Notes under the pieces: model-generated | The model's input: the letters and a program-made list of their open reading frames with translations, nothing else | What the model was told of the DNA's origin: nothing | Databases searched by the model: none | Program-made: the position numbers and the translations under genes | Shown: positions 1 to 6,773 of the stretch, one piece after another | How positions within the stretch are numbered: position 1 is the stretch's first letter | Layout of the letters: each line of letters starts with the position of its first letter | Source of the DNA: QAMX01 sp964515055 | GTDB lineage: Bacteria > Bacillota > Clostridia > Oscillospirales > QAMX01 | DNA: 10,790 nucleotides | Direction of reading: 5' to 3' | Assembly (NCBI GenBank): GCA_964515055.1 | Contig: CAZEUG010000039.1 | Span: 1-10,790 of the forward strand

Positions 1-45
1 CCCTCCATGATGACAGTGTTTTTTTTCACTGTCTCTCATAGAGGG
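1..45. other. Hairpin sequence abutting the truncated aldo/keto reductase gene
   Basis: Bases 1-5 (CCCTC) pair with 41-45 (GAGGG), 7-10 pair with 36-39, and 12-18 (GACAGTG) pair perfectly with 27-33 around a loop of eight T. A40 faces C6 unpaired just above the basal stem. The reductase frame hits a TAG stop at 39-41 and none of the three forward frames here resembles a reductase, so this is foreign or non-coding DNA next to coding DNA. A basal stem with an unpaired A on its 3' side, followed by a few bases and then coding sequence, resembles domain VI at the 3' end of a group II intron. That is a guess, because domain V would lie upstream of the window. A small inverted-repeat insertion or an assembly join are alternatives. 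Confidence 0.4.
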
Positions 46-779
46 AGCATATCATTCGCCATGTCGGCTTTTCGTTCCATTCGACGCCGGAAGAGCTGGA
101 TGCTGTCCTGACGGCGCATCCGGAAATGGAGTTTGTCCAGCTGCAAATCAACTATGCGGACTGGGATTTCCCGGCCATTGCAGCGCGGCGCTGTTACGAG
201 GTCGCCCGGAAGCACGGCAAGCCCGTGATTGTGATGGAGCCGGTCAAGGGCGGGATGCTTGCCAATCCACCGAAGCCGGTGCAGGCGCTCTTTCAGGCAG
301 CCGAGCCGCAGATGTCGGCCGCTTCCTGGGCACTTCGCTTTGCTGCCGATCTGGACGGCGTGTTCACTGTTCTGTCCGGTATGAGCAATGTGGAGCAGAT
401 GAAAGATAATCTGTCCTCGATGCAGAGTTTCCGGGAGCTGTCAGACGTGCAGCAAAGCACGCTGGCTGCGGCACAGCAGATTCTGCGGGAAACCCCGATG
501 ATTCCCTGCACGACCTGTCAGTACTGTGCAAAGGTCTGTCCCCTGCACATCGGAATTTCCGGTTCCTTTACGGCGATGAACTATTTCACGCTGTACGGCG
601 ATTTGGCCGCAGCGAAGCATCAGGAGGGTTGGCTGGTTGGCGGGCACGGATTCCGTCCGGCCAGCGAATGTGTCCGGTGCGGGAAATGTGAAGCGGTTTG
701 TCCGCAGCACATCCACATCCGCGAGGAGCTGGAACGCGCCGCATCCGTCCTGAACGAATCGCCGTCTTTTGCCAACTGA
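42..779 (+). CDS. Aldo/keto reductase with two 4Fe-4S clusters, C-terminal part only
   Basis: This is the C-terminal part of an NADPH-type aldo/keto reductase of the ferredoxin-fused family (COG1453 type, usually about 370 residues). The frame is open from base 42, and the reductase-like sequence IIRHVGFSFH at 51-80 lies upstream of the first Met codon at 126, so 126 is not the natural start. Counting from that Met, the barrel strand VIVMEPVKGGML is at 34-45. Two cluster motifs follow: C128, C131, C134, C138 and C182, C185, C188, C192, each ending in the usual C-P. About the first 130-150 residues, including the catalytic Asp/Tyr/Lys region, are absent, replaced upstream by a hairpin and an in-frame stop at 39-41. 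Either the gene is broken, or it is interrupted by a splicing element lying mostly outside the window. The substrate is unknown. Confidence 0.85.
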   Translation, partial: REHIIRHVGFSFHSTPEELDAVLTAHPEMEFVQLQINYADWDFPAIAARRCYEVARKHGKPVIVMEPVKGGMLANPPKPVQALFQAAEPQMSAASWALRFAADLDGVFTVLSGMSNVEQMKDNLSSMQSFRELSDVQQSTLAAAQQILRETPMIPCTTCQYCAKVCPLHIGISGSFTAMNYFTLYGDLAAAKHQEGWLVGGHGFRPASECVRCGKCEAVCPQHIHIREELERAASVLNESPSFAN

Positions 780-796
780 CAGACTCAGATGCACTG

Positions 797-845
797 AAAA
801 CACCCGTGTCAAGCCTTCAAATCGGCTTGCACGGGTGTTTTGTTT
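797..845. terminator. Bidirectional rho-independent terminator between the reductase gene and spoVT
   Basis: A long stem joins AAAACACCCGTG-T-CAAGCC with GGCTTG-CACGGGTGTTTT, with one bulged T. On the + strand it is followed by GTTTT, and on the minus strand the stem ends in TTTT. It sits between two converging genes, 18 bases after the reductase stop and 12 bases before the spoVT stop, so it can serve both. Confidence 0.85.
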
Positions 846-856
846 TGGGGAGCGAT

Positions 857-1393
857 TTATGCATCCATCTGTTTGCCCAGAAACAGTGCGACGCTCTGGC
901 AGAGCTTTTTTTCGGCGTCGCTGCACACGTCGGTTTCTGTGCCGACCATCAGGGTGCATCCGGTGATATCGCCGAGGACGATGACTGGAACTGCCGCCAT
1001 GGCTCTGCATTCGCAGTCTTCGCTGATTCGGATGCCGCCGCCCGGTTCCGTGGAAAAATGCGAGCGCCGTTCCTGCATCAGCTCCTCCAGAGCGGCTCCG
1101 ATTTTCCGATCAGCCAGTTCCCGGCGCATGGGGCCGGATACGGCTGTGATTGTGTCGCGGTCACAAATAGCCACCGTGCAGCCCGCCGTTTTGGCCATTG
1201 TCTCGCAGAGCTGTTCTGCGAAGGGCGTCAATTCGCCCACCGGCGAGTACTTTTTGAAGATAACTTCTCCCTCTCGATTTGTAAAGATTTCCATCGGATC
1301 TCCGTCTCGAATGCGGAGTACGCGTCGAATTTCTTTCGGAATGACGACACGACCAAGTTCATCGATCCGCCTGACTATGCCTGTTGCCTTCAT
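857..1393 (-). CDS. spoVT: Stage V sporulation protein T, AbrB/GAF transcription regulator
   Basis: The 178-residue protein matches the length of SpoVT, a DNA-binding regulator of forespore genes in Bacillus and clostridia. The N-terminal swapped-hairpin AbrB domain is clear: MKATGIVRRIDELGRVVIPK at 1-20, continuing as EIRRVLRIRDGDPMEIFT. The remaining two thirds (about 55-178) has the composition and layout of the GAF-like sensory domain of SpoVT. The start is supported by a GGAGG site at 1403-1407, nine bases ahead of the ATG. The gene is transcribed toward the reductase gene and shares its terminator. In B. subtilis it is expressed late in the forespore under sigma-G; I do not see a convincing promoter of that class upstream, only AT-rich sequence at about 1430-1470. 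It is good evidence that the organism is a spore former. Confidence 0.95.
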   Translation of the reverse strand: MKATGIVRRIDELGRVVIPKEIRRVLRIRDGDPMEIFTNREGEVIFKKYSPVGELTPFAEQLCETMAKTAGCTVAICDRDTITAVSGPMRRELADRKIGAALEELMQERRSHFSTEPGGGIRISEDCECRAMAAVPVIVLGDITGCTLMVGTETDVCSDAEKKLCQSVALFLGKQMDA

Positions 1394-1609
1394 CGATTCA
1401 AACCTCCGTCTGTATTTGTCCCTGTGCAGCTATTATTTGCAGGCAGAGGTTTTTTATGTAACGCAGCAAAAAGCGAAGCAAAGGCACTGCTGGGTGCTTG
1501 TAATCGGTGTTCAAAACGCTCAACACGTTTGGGGGTATGCATATCAGAAGAAACGTCGGTTTGGATTTTTCAATCATGGGGCATTGGAACCAATTGATCG
1601 ACGGAAGTT

Positions 1610-2086
1610 TTACGGTTGAGGCGTTCGGAACAGCCTGTCCAGTTCCTCCTGATAAGCAGCATACAATCGTGTTTTTTTCAGAGCGTTCTGATCCAGATCG
1701 CCCTGCTGATAGCGGATGCCGATTTGCAGTGACAGTTGTATCAAAGCATCTGACGGCTGCCGGAGTGGTTGACCGCGACAGCAAACAACTTTTCCGATGA
1801 TGAATTCCGTGCGTACCCGTTCCAGGCGGAAGCTGTGATCTCCTTTGCAGAGGTTTCCATCCACTTCTTTCTGCACCATTCGATGCACCAGCAGCTCACC
1901 CTCATACCAGAAAACAAGTACATCCCCCGGCTCATACATTTCGCATGTTTGGATGGCAATTGCGTCTCCGTTTTGGATGCCTGGGAGCATACTGTCGCCC
2001 CGCACGGTCAAAGGCATACACTTACCTGCCGCGAAATATTTCATGTGCCACACTTTATGAAGGTGCCTGATTGCCTCTGTCTCCAT
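1610..2086 (-). CDS. S24/S26-family serine peptidase, ER-type signal-peptidase-like, RiPP operon
   Basis: A 158-residue protein with the fold signature of the S24/S26 Ser peptidases. Box B is VRGDSMLPGIQNGD with Ser32, the next strand is GDVLVFW at 54-60, then comes LLVHRMV with His68, and then CKGDHS with Asp83. A His where bacterial signal peptidase I has Lys, with the KGD motif, is the pattern of the ER/SipW-like branch (Ser-His). Unlike SipW it shows no membrane segment, so a cytoplasmic or exporter-associated enzyme is likelier than a classical signal peptidase. Residues 110-158 form a charged, probably helical tail. The ATG has an excellent GGAGGAA site eight bases upstream. It is the last gene of the operon, 80 bases after the ABC gene, and leader removal from the precursor peptides is the natural guess. 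A maturation role without proteolysis cannot be excluded. Confidence 0.75.
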   Translation of the reverse strand: METEAIRHLHKVWHMKYFAAGKCMPLTVRGDSMLPGIQNGDAIAIQTCEMYEPGDVLVFWYEGELLVHRMVQKEVDGNLCKGDHSFRLERVRTEFIIGKVVCCRGQPLRQPSDALIQLSLQIGIRYQQGDLDQNALKKTRLYAAYQEELDRLFRTPQP

Positions 2087-2115
2087 GTTGGTTCCTCCGA
2101 TCGAACGTTTGAAAA

Positions 2116-2149
2116 GCAGGTACCTGTGTACTCAAACACAGGTACCTGC
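2116..2149 (-). other. Perfect 14-bp inverted repeat between the ABC gene and the peptidase gene
   Basis: GCAGGTACCTGTGT at 2116-2129 is matched by its exact reverse complement at 2136-2149 around a six-base loop. Read on the minus strand the stem is followed by TTTTC, so it may be a leaky intrinsic terminator that lowers peptidase expression, or an mRNA-end stabiliser for the transporter message. The stem also contains the palindrome CAGGTACCTG twice (2117-2126 and 2139-2148), so a protein-binding site is another possibility. Confidence 0.6.
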
Positions 2150-2166
2150 CTGATCACCGCATTCAC

Positions 2167-3864
2167 TTATTCGCTGAAGCCGTCTGCCTGCAGATGATAA
2201 AATTCGCTGTATTTCCCGCCCAGCTGCATCAATTCCTGATGCGTCCCGGCTTCAATGATGGAACCATCTTCGACCATCAGAATCTGATCTGCATTTTTCA
2301 CAGCAGACAATCTGTGGGAAATGAGCAGAACCGTGGCATCGCCCGTTTCCTTCATCATAATTTCATAGAGCCGATGTTCTTTTTCCGGATCCAGCGCAGA
2401 GGAAGGCTCATCGAAAATCAGCAGACCAAACGGCCTTGTCAGCACGCGGGAAACGGCCATGAGCTGTTTCTCGCCACCGGACAACTCGATGCCGTTTTCG
2501 TCCAGTTCGCGTGTAATGCCGGTATCATAGGTGGCTTCTTTTTTCTCCATAATCCGGTCAAGACCCAGCTGCGCGAACACGGCATCCAGTTTTTCATCAC
2601 TGACCGAACCGTCATAAACGTCCACATTTTCACGGACGTTGAAGGCATAAACCTTGCTGTCCTGGAAGGCCACGCCCACCTGATTGCGAAGGCTACCGGT
2701 GTTCAGGTTGCGAATATCTTCGCCATTCACGAGGATTTTGCCGTCATCGACATCATACAGGCGAAGAATCAGTTTGGCAATGGTACTCTTGCCTGCACCG
2801 TTTCGACCGACAATTGCCACTTTCTGTCCCGGCTGAATCCGGAAGCTGACATTTTTGAGGACATCTTTCTCCGTCTCATGATACCGGAAATGCACGCCCT
2901 CGAAGCACAGCCCCAGTGGTCCTTCCTGCAGTGCGACCGCACCGGTTGCATTTTCAATCGCCGAGGGCAGCGTAAAGAACTTCTGAATGCCCTCTGTATA
3001 GAGATTCAGATTCTTCAGATCGGAGAGCAGACTGGTAAACTGTTCCAGATGGCCTTTTAAGGTTCCAAACGCTACAAACAAGGTCGACAGTTCACCGATC
3101 GTAATTTTTCCATAATATGCGCGGACAACCAGATAGGCCAGCGTTGCCACATTGATGGTATAGTACAGCAGCGTACTCAGGAAGGTGAGGAACGTCGCTT
3201 TGCCACGGTATTTTTTGACGGTATTGGATAGGTTCTGAGTGGCTGAGTCATACTTTTCCAGCAGGCCGTCTTTAATTTTCGTGGTTTTGATGCTCATTGC
3301 ATAGTCCTTCATGTAGAAAACACGCTGAACATAACCGAGCAGTCGGCTGTATGGCAGCGATGCCCGTTCTTTGCGGTAATTTTGCGCGTTGATCCCATTT
3401 TGCAGGAGCAGCTGCAACAGCACCAGAACCAGAACTGCACCCAGCACCACCACATCCATGGAAATCACCAGTGCGCCAATGGTTCCGATTATGAATGTTG
3501 CGCCGAGGAGGCGCCAGATGGTCTGCGCCGCCGAAAAAGTCTGGCGGAAGAAATTATTGAGCGTCCAGGTATAATCATCATAAAATGATGTGTCATCAAA
3601 GTAGCGGTAATCGGTTTGTGATACCCGTTCATAGATTTTGCGGTTGATGCGGTTGCGGATTAAAATCAACTGATTTTCGCCGAAGTATTCTTCTTCCAGC
3701 ACATTGACCGTAGCAAAAATCAGGAGCGTTGCCAGGCAGATGCCCAACCGCCACAGAATCGCCGAAAGCGGCTTGCCTGTGCTCAGGAAATCAACCGCAT
3801 CGCGCAGCATGACGACATTGACATAAGCCAGAATCGGCTCGACCACACAGGATGCTGCGACCAC
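2167..3864 (-). CDS. ABC exporter (fused membrane and ATPase domains), RiPP operon
   Basis: An exporter with a six-helix membrane domain followed by an ATPase domain. Counting from the GTG at 3864 (565 residues): hydrophobic helices lie near 5-20, 36-54, 118-153 and 225-250. In the ATPase, Walker A GRNGAGKST is at 353-361, the Q-loop Gln is 401, the signature LSGGEKQ is at 461-467, Walker B plus D-loop LLIFDEPSSALD is at 481-492, and the switch His is 517. There is no C39 peptidase domain, so leader cleavage must come from elsewhere. The GTG at 3864 has no ribosome site and cuts into the first helix. The same frame runs upstream without a start codon as typical basic N-terminal sequence (RKSRFLFLLRIYLQNSGSWFW), and the likely true start at 3973 is one base out of frame. 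It probably exports the modified peptide and may also give self-protection. Confidence 0.85.
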   Translation of the reverse strand: MVAASCVVEPILAYVNVVMLRDAVDFLSTGKPLSAILWRLGICLATLLIFATVNVLEEEYFGENQLILIRNRINRKIYERVSQTDYRYFDDTSFYDDYTWTLNNFFRQTFSAAQTIWRLLGATFIIGTIGALVISMDVVVLGAVLVLVLLQLLLQNGINAQNYRKERASLPYSRLLGYVQRVFYMKDYAMSIKTTKIKDGLLEKYDSATQNLSNTVKKYRGKATFLTFLSTLLYYTINVATLAYLVVRAYYGKITIGELSTLFVAFGTLKGHLEQFTSLLSDLKNLNLYTEGIQKFFTLPSAIENATGAVALQEGPLGLCFEGVHFRYHETEKDVLKNVSFRIQPGQKVAIVGRNGAGKSTIAKLILRLYDVDDGKILVNGEDIRNLNTGSLRNQVGVAFQDSKVYAFNVRENVDVYDGSVSDEKLDAVFAQLGLDRIMEKKEATYDTGITRELDENGIELSGGEKQLMAVSRVLTRPFGLLIFDEPSSALDPEKEHRLYEIMMKETGDATVLLISHRLSAVKNADQILMVEDGSIIEAGTHQELMQLGGKYSEFYHLQADGFSE

Positions 3865-3973
3865 CCAAAACCACGAGCCGCTGTTTTGCAGATAAATTCG
3901 AAGAAGAAAGAGAAAACGGGATTTCCGGTTATCCTTCTTTGCCCGTTCCTTCTTTTTTGGATGTTTGACTCAT
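3865..3973 (-). other. Displaced 5' end of the ABC gene, with frameshift at an A6 run
   Basis: An ATG at 3973-3971 overlaps the TGA of the upstream kinase-like gene as ATGA and has an AAAGGTGG ribosome site eight bases ahead, so it looks like the real, coupled ABC start. Its frame reads only MSQTSKKEGTGKEG and then stops. Dropping one A from the six-A run (3953-3958 on the + strand shows six T) gives MSQTSKKKERAKKDNRKSRF and leads straight into the ABC frame, for a 601-residue protein of normal family length. The frame therefore carries one extra A relative to the expected gene. A base-calling error, real mutation, length-variable switch, or slippage on the A run could each explain it. Confidence 0.75.
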
Positions 3974-4800
3974 TCCGGAGACCACCTTTCTGTGATATTT
4001 TGGATCCATGCTGCCACCGATTCACATTGAGAATAGGTGGCATGATAAGCTGACGCCGTCCGGCGAATGAAATCCGAAAGATCGCGGATTCTGTGAAGTC
4101 CGGACGGGGTATACCGGACATTGGGAATCAGATGTGAAAACAGGGCTTGTCTGTCGATTTTTTCGGTATGGAATTCGGCATTCGGTTCGTAATGTGGAAA
4201 AATCAGAAAAAAAGGCGCTGAGCTTTGCATGATGCGCTGTTTTGGGAGAATGAACCGACGTTCTTCCCCATCGGCATCCACACACTGCCAGAAGATATCC
4301 GATTCGGGATACTGGCACCGACGCAATCGAAGCGGAAAGCCTGTACCCGCAAGAATACCCTGCGCATAAAAGCAACAGTCATCATCCACCAGACACCAGC
4401 CATGCAGTGTCAGGTAATGGGTCAGCGTGCTTTTTCCGCTTTTTCGTTCACCCAGAAGCAAGAGCGTTCTGTCCCCTCTCGCAAGAGCCGCGCCATGCAA
4501 TGCGGTTTGCCGGACGATTTGCAGCAGATGGTCTTCCAACGTTGTCAGGAGTTCAAACGGCCATGATTCCGAATCCGTCCTGCAGACCACCTGTCGGACG
4601 CCCGTTGGAAGGTCTGTCCGTTCGGTTCTGCCAATCCAAATGCATGGTGTTTCCGAAACCGGTTCCCGTCGGTTGTCCGGGAAAAATTGCCGGAAGAATG
4701 CGGAAAACTGTCGTTCCAGATCAACATCAATTGCAAGAAGAATCGATTGTCCGGCAATGTTCAGAACATACTGTACGCCGAGACTCTGATTACAGCACAT
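3970..4800 (-). CDS. HPr kinase-like P-loop protein, RiPP operon
   Basis: A 276-residue protein whose C-terminal half resembles the catalytic domain of HPr kinase/phosphorylase. LHG with His102 is followed by the P-loop GERKSGKST at 117-125 and by LVDDD at 137-141, in the order seen in HprK (His-Gly, P-loop, VADD). The HprK phosphatase signature and the hexamer-type C-terminus are not recognisable, and residues 1-95 match nothing I know. Related stand-alone proteins occur in RiPP clusters: lasso-peptide kinases that phosphorylate the precursor, and the ScmC protein of the SynChlorMet radical SAM cassette. I chose the ATG at 4800, which overlaps the PqqD-like gene by 11 bases and starts where the protein stops being a shadow of that gene. 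The open frame continues upstream to 4899. The substrate may be the precursor peptide, or the protein may be a non-phosphorylating partner. Confidence 0.75.
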   Translation of the reverse strand: MCCNQSLGVQYVLNIAGQSILLAIDVDLERQFSAFFRQFFPDNRREPVSETPCIWIGRTERTDLPTGVRQVVCRTDSESWPFELLTTLEDHLLQIVRQTALHGAALARGDRTLLLLGERKSGKSTLTHYLTLHGWCLVDDDCCFYAQGILAGTGFPLRLRRCQYPESDIFWQCVDADGEERRFILPKQRIMQSSAPFFLIFPHYEPNAEFHTEKIDRQALFSHLIPNVRYTPSGLHRIRDLSDFIRRTASAYHATYSQCESVAAWIQNITERWSPE

Positions 4801-5110
4801 CCAGGAGAAACTCTTCGTGCGCCAGGAAATGAACGGTTTTTGCCATATCCGCTGCAAAAGACGATTCTCCGGCTTCATCAAACGTATATTCCCGGTCATA
4901 GAAGGCTTTCATCACCGGGATGGTCATGACTTCCTGATTTTGCGCACATTGCAGGATGCACTGCCACAGCGTATAGGATGGTTCATCCATCACAACGACT
5001 TTATCCGTCGTATGGATGTAGAAATAGGCACGACCGTCCATCTCTTCGAAATCCATGGCTTCGTTGATCTGATAGGCCGCTTCGTTTTTCAAACAGATTC
5101 GGACTTCCAT
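4790..5110 (-). CDS. PqqD-like RiPP recognition element protein
   Basis: A 106-residue protein with the size and layout of the stand-alone PqqD family, the small winged-helix chaperones that hold the leader of a precursor peptide and present it to a radical SAM enzyme. The N-terminal strand region (VRICLKNEAAYQINEAMDFE) and the following YFYIHTTDKVVVMDEPSYTLW give the beta-hairpin and first helix typical of the fold, with helical sequence after about residue 75. Sequence conservation in this family is low, so context carries much of the call: the gene overlaps the end of the radical SAM gene by 22 bases, and the kinase-like gene overlaps its own 3' end. The ATG has an AGGAGGG site four to five bases upstream. 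Its expected ligand is the motif K-Q-Y-x-x-P-D-M-x-V-Y shared by the two peptides at the operon's start. Confidence 0.75.
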   Translation of the reverse strand: MEVRICLKNEAAYQINEAMDFEEMDGRAYFYIHTTDKVVVMDEPSYTLWQCILQCAQNQEVMTIPVMKAFYDREYTFDEAGESSFAADMAKTVHFLAHEEFLLDVL

Positions 5111-6441
5111 GTTTCCCTCCTGATCTGCCAGGCCTGTTGTCCCGGCGCGGTTGATTGAATCGGATCAATCCGCCAGCCCAGCCGTGTCGTTTCTGTCAGC
5201 AGTCTGTCAAACAGGTTGCTCCAGTAACGCTGGATCATCCGACATTCCAGTTCATTATTTTCCGATTCTTCCGGATTCAGGTAACGCAAAGGGCATCCGC
5301 CGCCGCAAAACCGATAGGCAAAGCAGCTTCTGCAATCCTGTAAATGTTCCAGATAGATTTCCAGCATCCGATCCTGAAACACATATTTTTTCAGTTCACC
5401 ATTCCGGACTTCCGCAACCAGCGTGGCGTTTTCCTTTGCATCGATGCAGGAAACAACCCGTCCGTCCGGCAGCAGCCAGGGGTTTTTGCCGTATGAGGTG
5501 CCACATACGAAACCGGCCACCTCATCTTTGAATTTGCCGCAGGTGAGCCAGTCTTCACGAGATGCACCCAGCCATTCTTTCGCCTGCAGATAATACTCCA
5601 TGAAATCATCCGCCAGCGTGGCATTGTGGCTTTTGGCGGCACGACCGCGCCGGTTAATCGGTTCGGCATCCATCACCGAAACATTCGGATAGTGTTCGGT
5701 CACGAACCGCACCATTTCCGGAAGACGATGATAATCTTCGGGCCAGATGGTTGACCGCATCACAATTGGCGTGTTGGTGCGTTTGAAATCGTTCAGGGTA
5801 CGGTTCACGATTTCAAACGAGCCTTTACCACCCGCAAATCCGCGATTGCGATCCTGTACATCCGGCAATCCGTCAAAGGAGACTGTAATCAGGTTAAAAT
5901 GGGTTCGGAGAAATTCCACCTGTTCCGGCGTCAATACACAGTTGGTCGTGATTCCCAGGGTATAGTCCAGATGATGCTTTCCGCACTGTTCCTGCACATA
6001 TCCGACAATCTGTTCGAGCATATCCCACGCATAGGTTGGTTCTCCGCCGCCGGCCAGATAGAGATCCAGCTTTTCCGTGGTTTCCCTGCTGACCAGGCGT
6101 CGCATAATCAGGTTGGACACCAGAAAATCCACGAAGGGTCGAACCCGTTCCATCGTGACCGTTTGACGGTTTTGCTCGGCCGATTCAAATGCGCAGTACT
6201 TACAGCGGAGCTGGCATTTATCCGATACGCAGATGCCGCCGGAAACCGGGAAGCATTTGGCGTAGTCCACGTGGTTGGGATCCTGCATATTCTGCATCGT
6301 TTCTTTGGGCGTTGTCGGTTCCGGGAAGGAAAATCCGTCTGTGCGTTGCAGTTTGGACGCGTCATCTTCCGTCACCGTTTCGCCCTGGACAAGAATCAGT
6401 TGATCCGGAATGAGCCAAAGATTCTCATGAACTTTCAGCAT
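5089..6441 (-). CDS. Radical SAM/SPASM peptide-modifying enzyme
   Basis: A 450-residue enzyme. The SAM-binding cluster motif is CQLRCKYC (C76, C80, C83), followed by YLAGGGEPT near 128-136 (the GGE SAM-binding strand) and ITVSFDG near 185-191. The SPASM region has C313, C332, C370, C373, C379, C383 and C400, enough for two auxiliary 4Fe-4S clusters. About 75 residues precede the radical SAM core and may form an extra N-terminal domain. The ATG at 6441 is chosen because GGGGAGGG stands five to six bases ahead of it; the two upstream in-frame Met codons (6456, 6498) lack such a site, and 6498 falls on the precursor stop codon. Enzymes of this type make thioether or C-C links on RiPP cores. Position just after a Cys-rich peptide and overlapping a PqqD gene supports that, but the bond type cannot be read from sequence. 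Confidence 0.9.
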   Translation of the reverse strand: MLKVHENLWLIPDQLILVQGETVTEDDASKLQRTDGFSFPEPTTPKETMQNMQDPNHVDYAKCFPVSGGICVSDKCQLRCKYCAFESAEQNRQTVTMERVRPFVDFLVSNLIMRRLVSRETTEKLDLYLAGGGEPTYAWDMLEQIVGYVQEQCGKHHLDYTLGITTNCVLTPEQVEFLRTHFNLITVSFDGLPDVQDRNRGFAGGKGSFEIVNRTLNDFKRTNTPIVMRSTIWPEDYHRLPEMVRFVTEHYPNVSVMDAEPINRRGRAAKSHNATLADDFMEYYLQAKEWLGASREDWLTCGKFKDEVAGFVCGTSYGKNPWLLPDGRVVSCIDAKENATLVAEVRNGELKKYVFQDRMLEIYLEHLQDCRSCFAYRFCGGGCPLRYLNPEESENNELECRMIQRYWSNLFDRLLTETTRLGWRIDPIQSTAPGQQAWQIRRETWKSESV

Positions 6442-6457
6442 ATCATCCCTCCCCATT

Positions 6458-6494
6458 GCAGAAATTCTGCTTTGCTGCCTGTTCTTTTCAGGCA
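6458..6494 (-). other. Two small inverted repeats between precursor peptide and radical SAM genes
   Basis: The gap holds a 13-base palindrome GCAGAAATTCTGC at 6458-6470 and a stem of TGCCTG (6476-6481) with CAGGCA (6489-6494) around a seven-base loop, directly after the peptide stop codon. No T run follows, so this is unlikely to terminate transcription. It could protect the precursor message 3' end and so keep peptide in excess over enzyme. The palindrome partly occupies the sequence just upstream of the enzyme's ribosome site. Confidence 0.45.
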
Positions 6495-6497
6495 ACA

Positions 6498-6692
6498 TCA
6501 GCTGCTCTTTGTCGTACAGTAGGATGCTTTTCCACAGCCTTTTGAATTGGCTGTGCAGGTATGAACCGCAGAAGATTCACAAACGGCAATCGCACCAGAG
6601 ATACACGTTGGCGAGGAAGAAGCAAACGCTTCATACTGTGCCAGCAGATCCTGCTCATAAACCTGCATATCCGGAGACCGATACTGTTTCAT
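6498..6692 (-). CDS. Cys-rich RiPP precursor peptide A
   Basis: A 64-residue peptide. The leader begins MKQYRSPDMQVYEQDLLAQY, and the C-terminal part starting near residue 25 is rich in Ser, Thr and Ala with five Cys: C30, C38, C46, C53 and C59 (spacing 7, 7, 6, 5). There is only one acidic residue in the core (E39). The ATG has an AAAGGGGA site about nine bases upstream. The leader motif K-Q-Y-x-x-P-D-M-x-V-Y recurs in the next upstream gene, and the radical SAM gene follows after 56 bases, so this is the best candidate substrate. A22-F23-A24 just ahead of the core looks like a small-x-small peptidase site. I do not recognise it as a characterised family; Cys-rich ranthipeptide or sactipeptide precursors are the nearest analogy. 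An unmodified disulfide peptide is an alternative. Confidence 0.8.
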   Translation of the reverse strand: MKQYRSPDMQVYEQDLLAQYEAFASSSPTCISGAIAVCESSAVHTCTANSKGCGKASYCTTKSS

Positions 6693-6773
6693 GAGAAAGA
6701 TCCCCTTTCGTTCTGATCAATGAGGTTGTACTTTGGTTCAAAAGCCGCCATAAAAAACAGGACAGCAAAGCAT

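Noticed and set aside
12..33. Intrinsic terminator at the left edge
   Set aside because: The T8 run is in the loop rather than after the stem, so it does not fit a terminator on either strand.
441..1010. 189-residue open frame on the minus strand opposite the reductase gene
   Set aside because: It runs antisense through two clear Fe-S cluster motifs and the terminator, has no family likeness, and overlaps the end of spoVT.
698..1597. 299-residue open frame on the + strand over spoVT
   Set aside because: It is antisense to a well-supported spoVT gene and crosses its ribosome site and the terminator, so it is chance openness in GC-rich DNA.
1398..1784. 128-residue minus-strand open frame between the peptidase gene and spoVT
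   Set aside because: It overlaps the end of the peptidase gene in another frame, has no ribosome site and no recognisable features; the 216-base gap otherwise holds only the spoVT upstream region.
2194..3060. 288-residue open frame opposite the ABC ATPase domain
   Set aside because: It mirrors Walker A, signature and Walker B codons of the real gene; low-complexity His/Phe/Gln content is typical of antisense frames.
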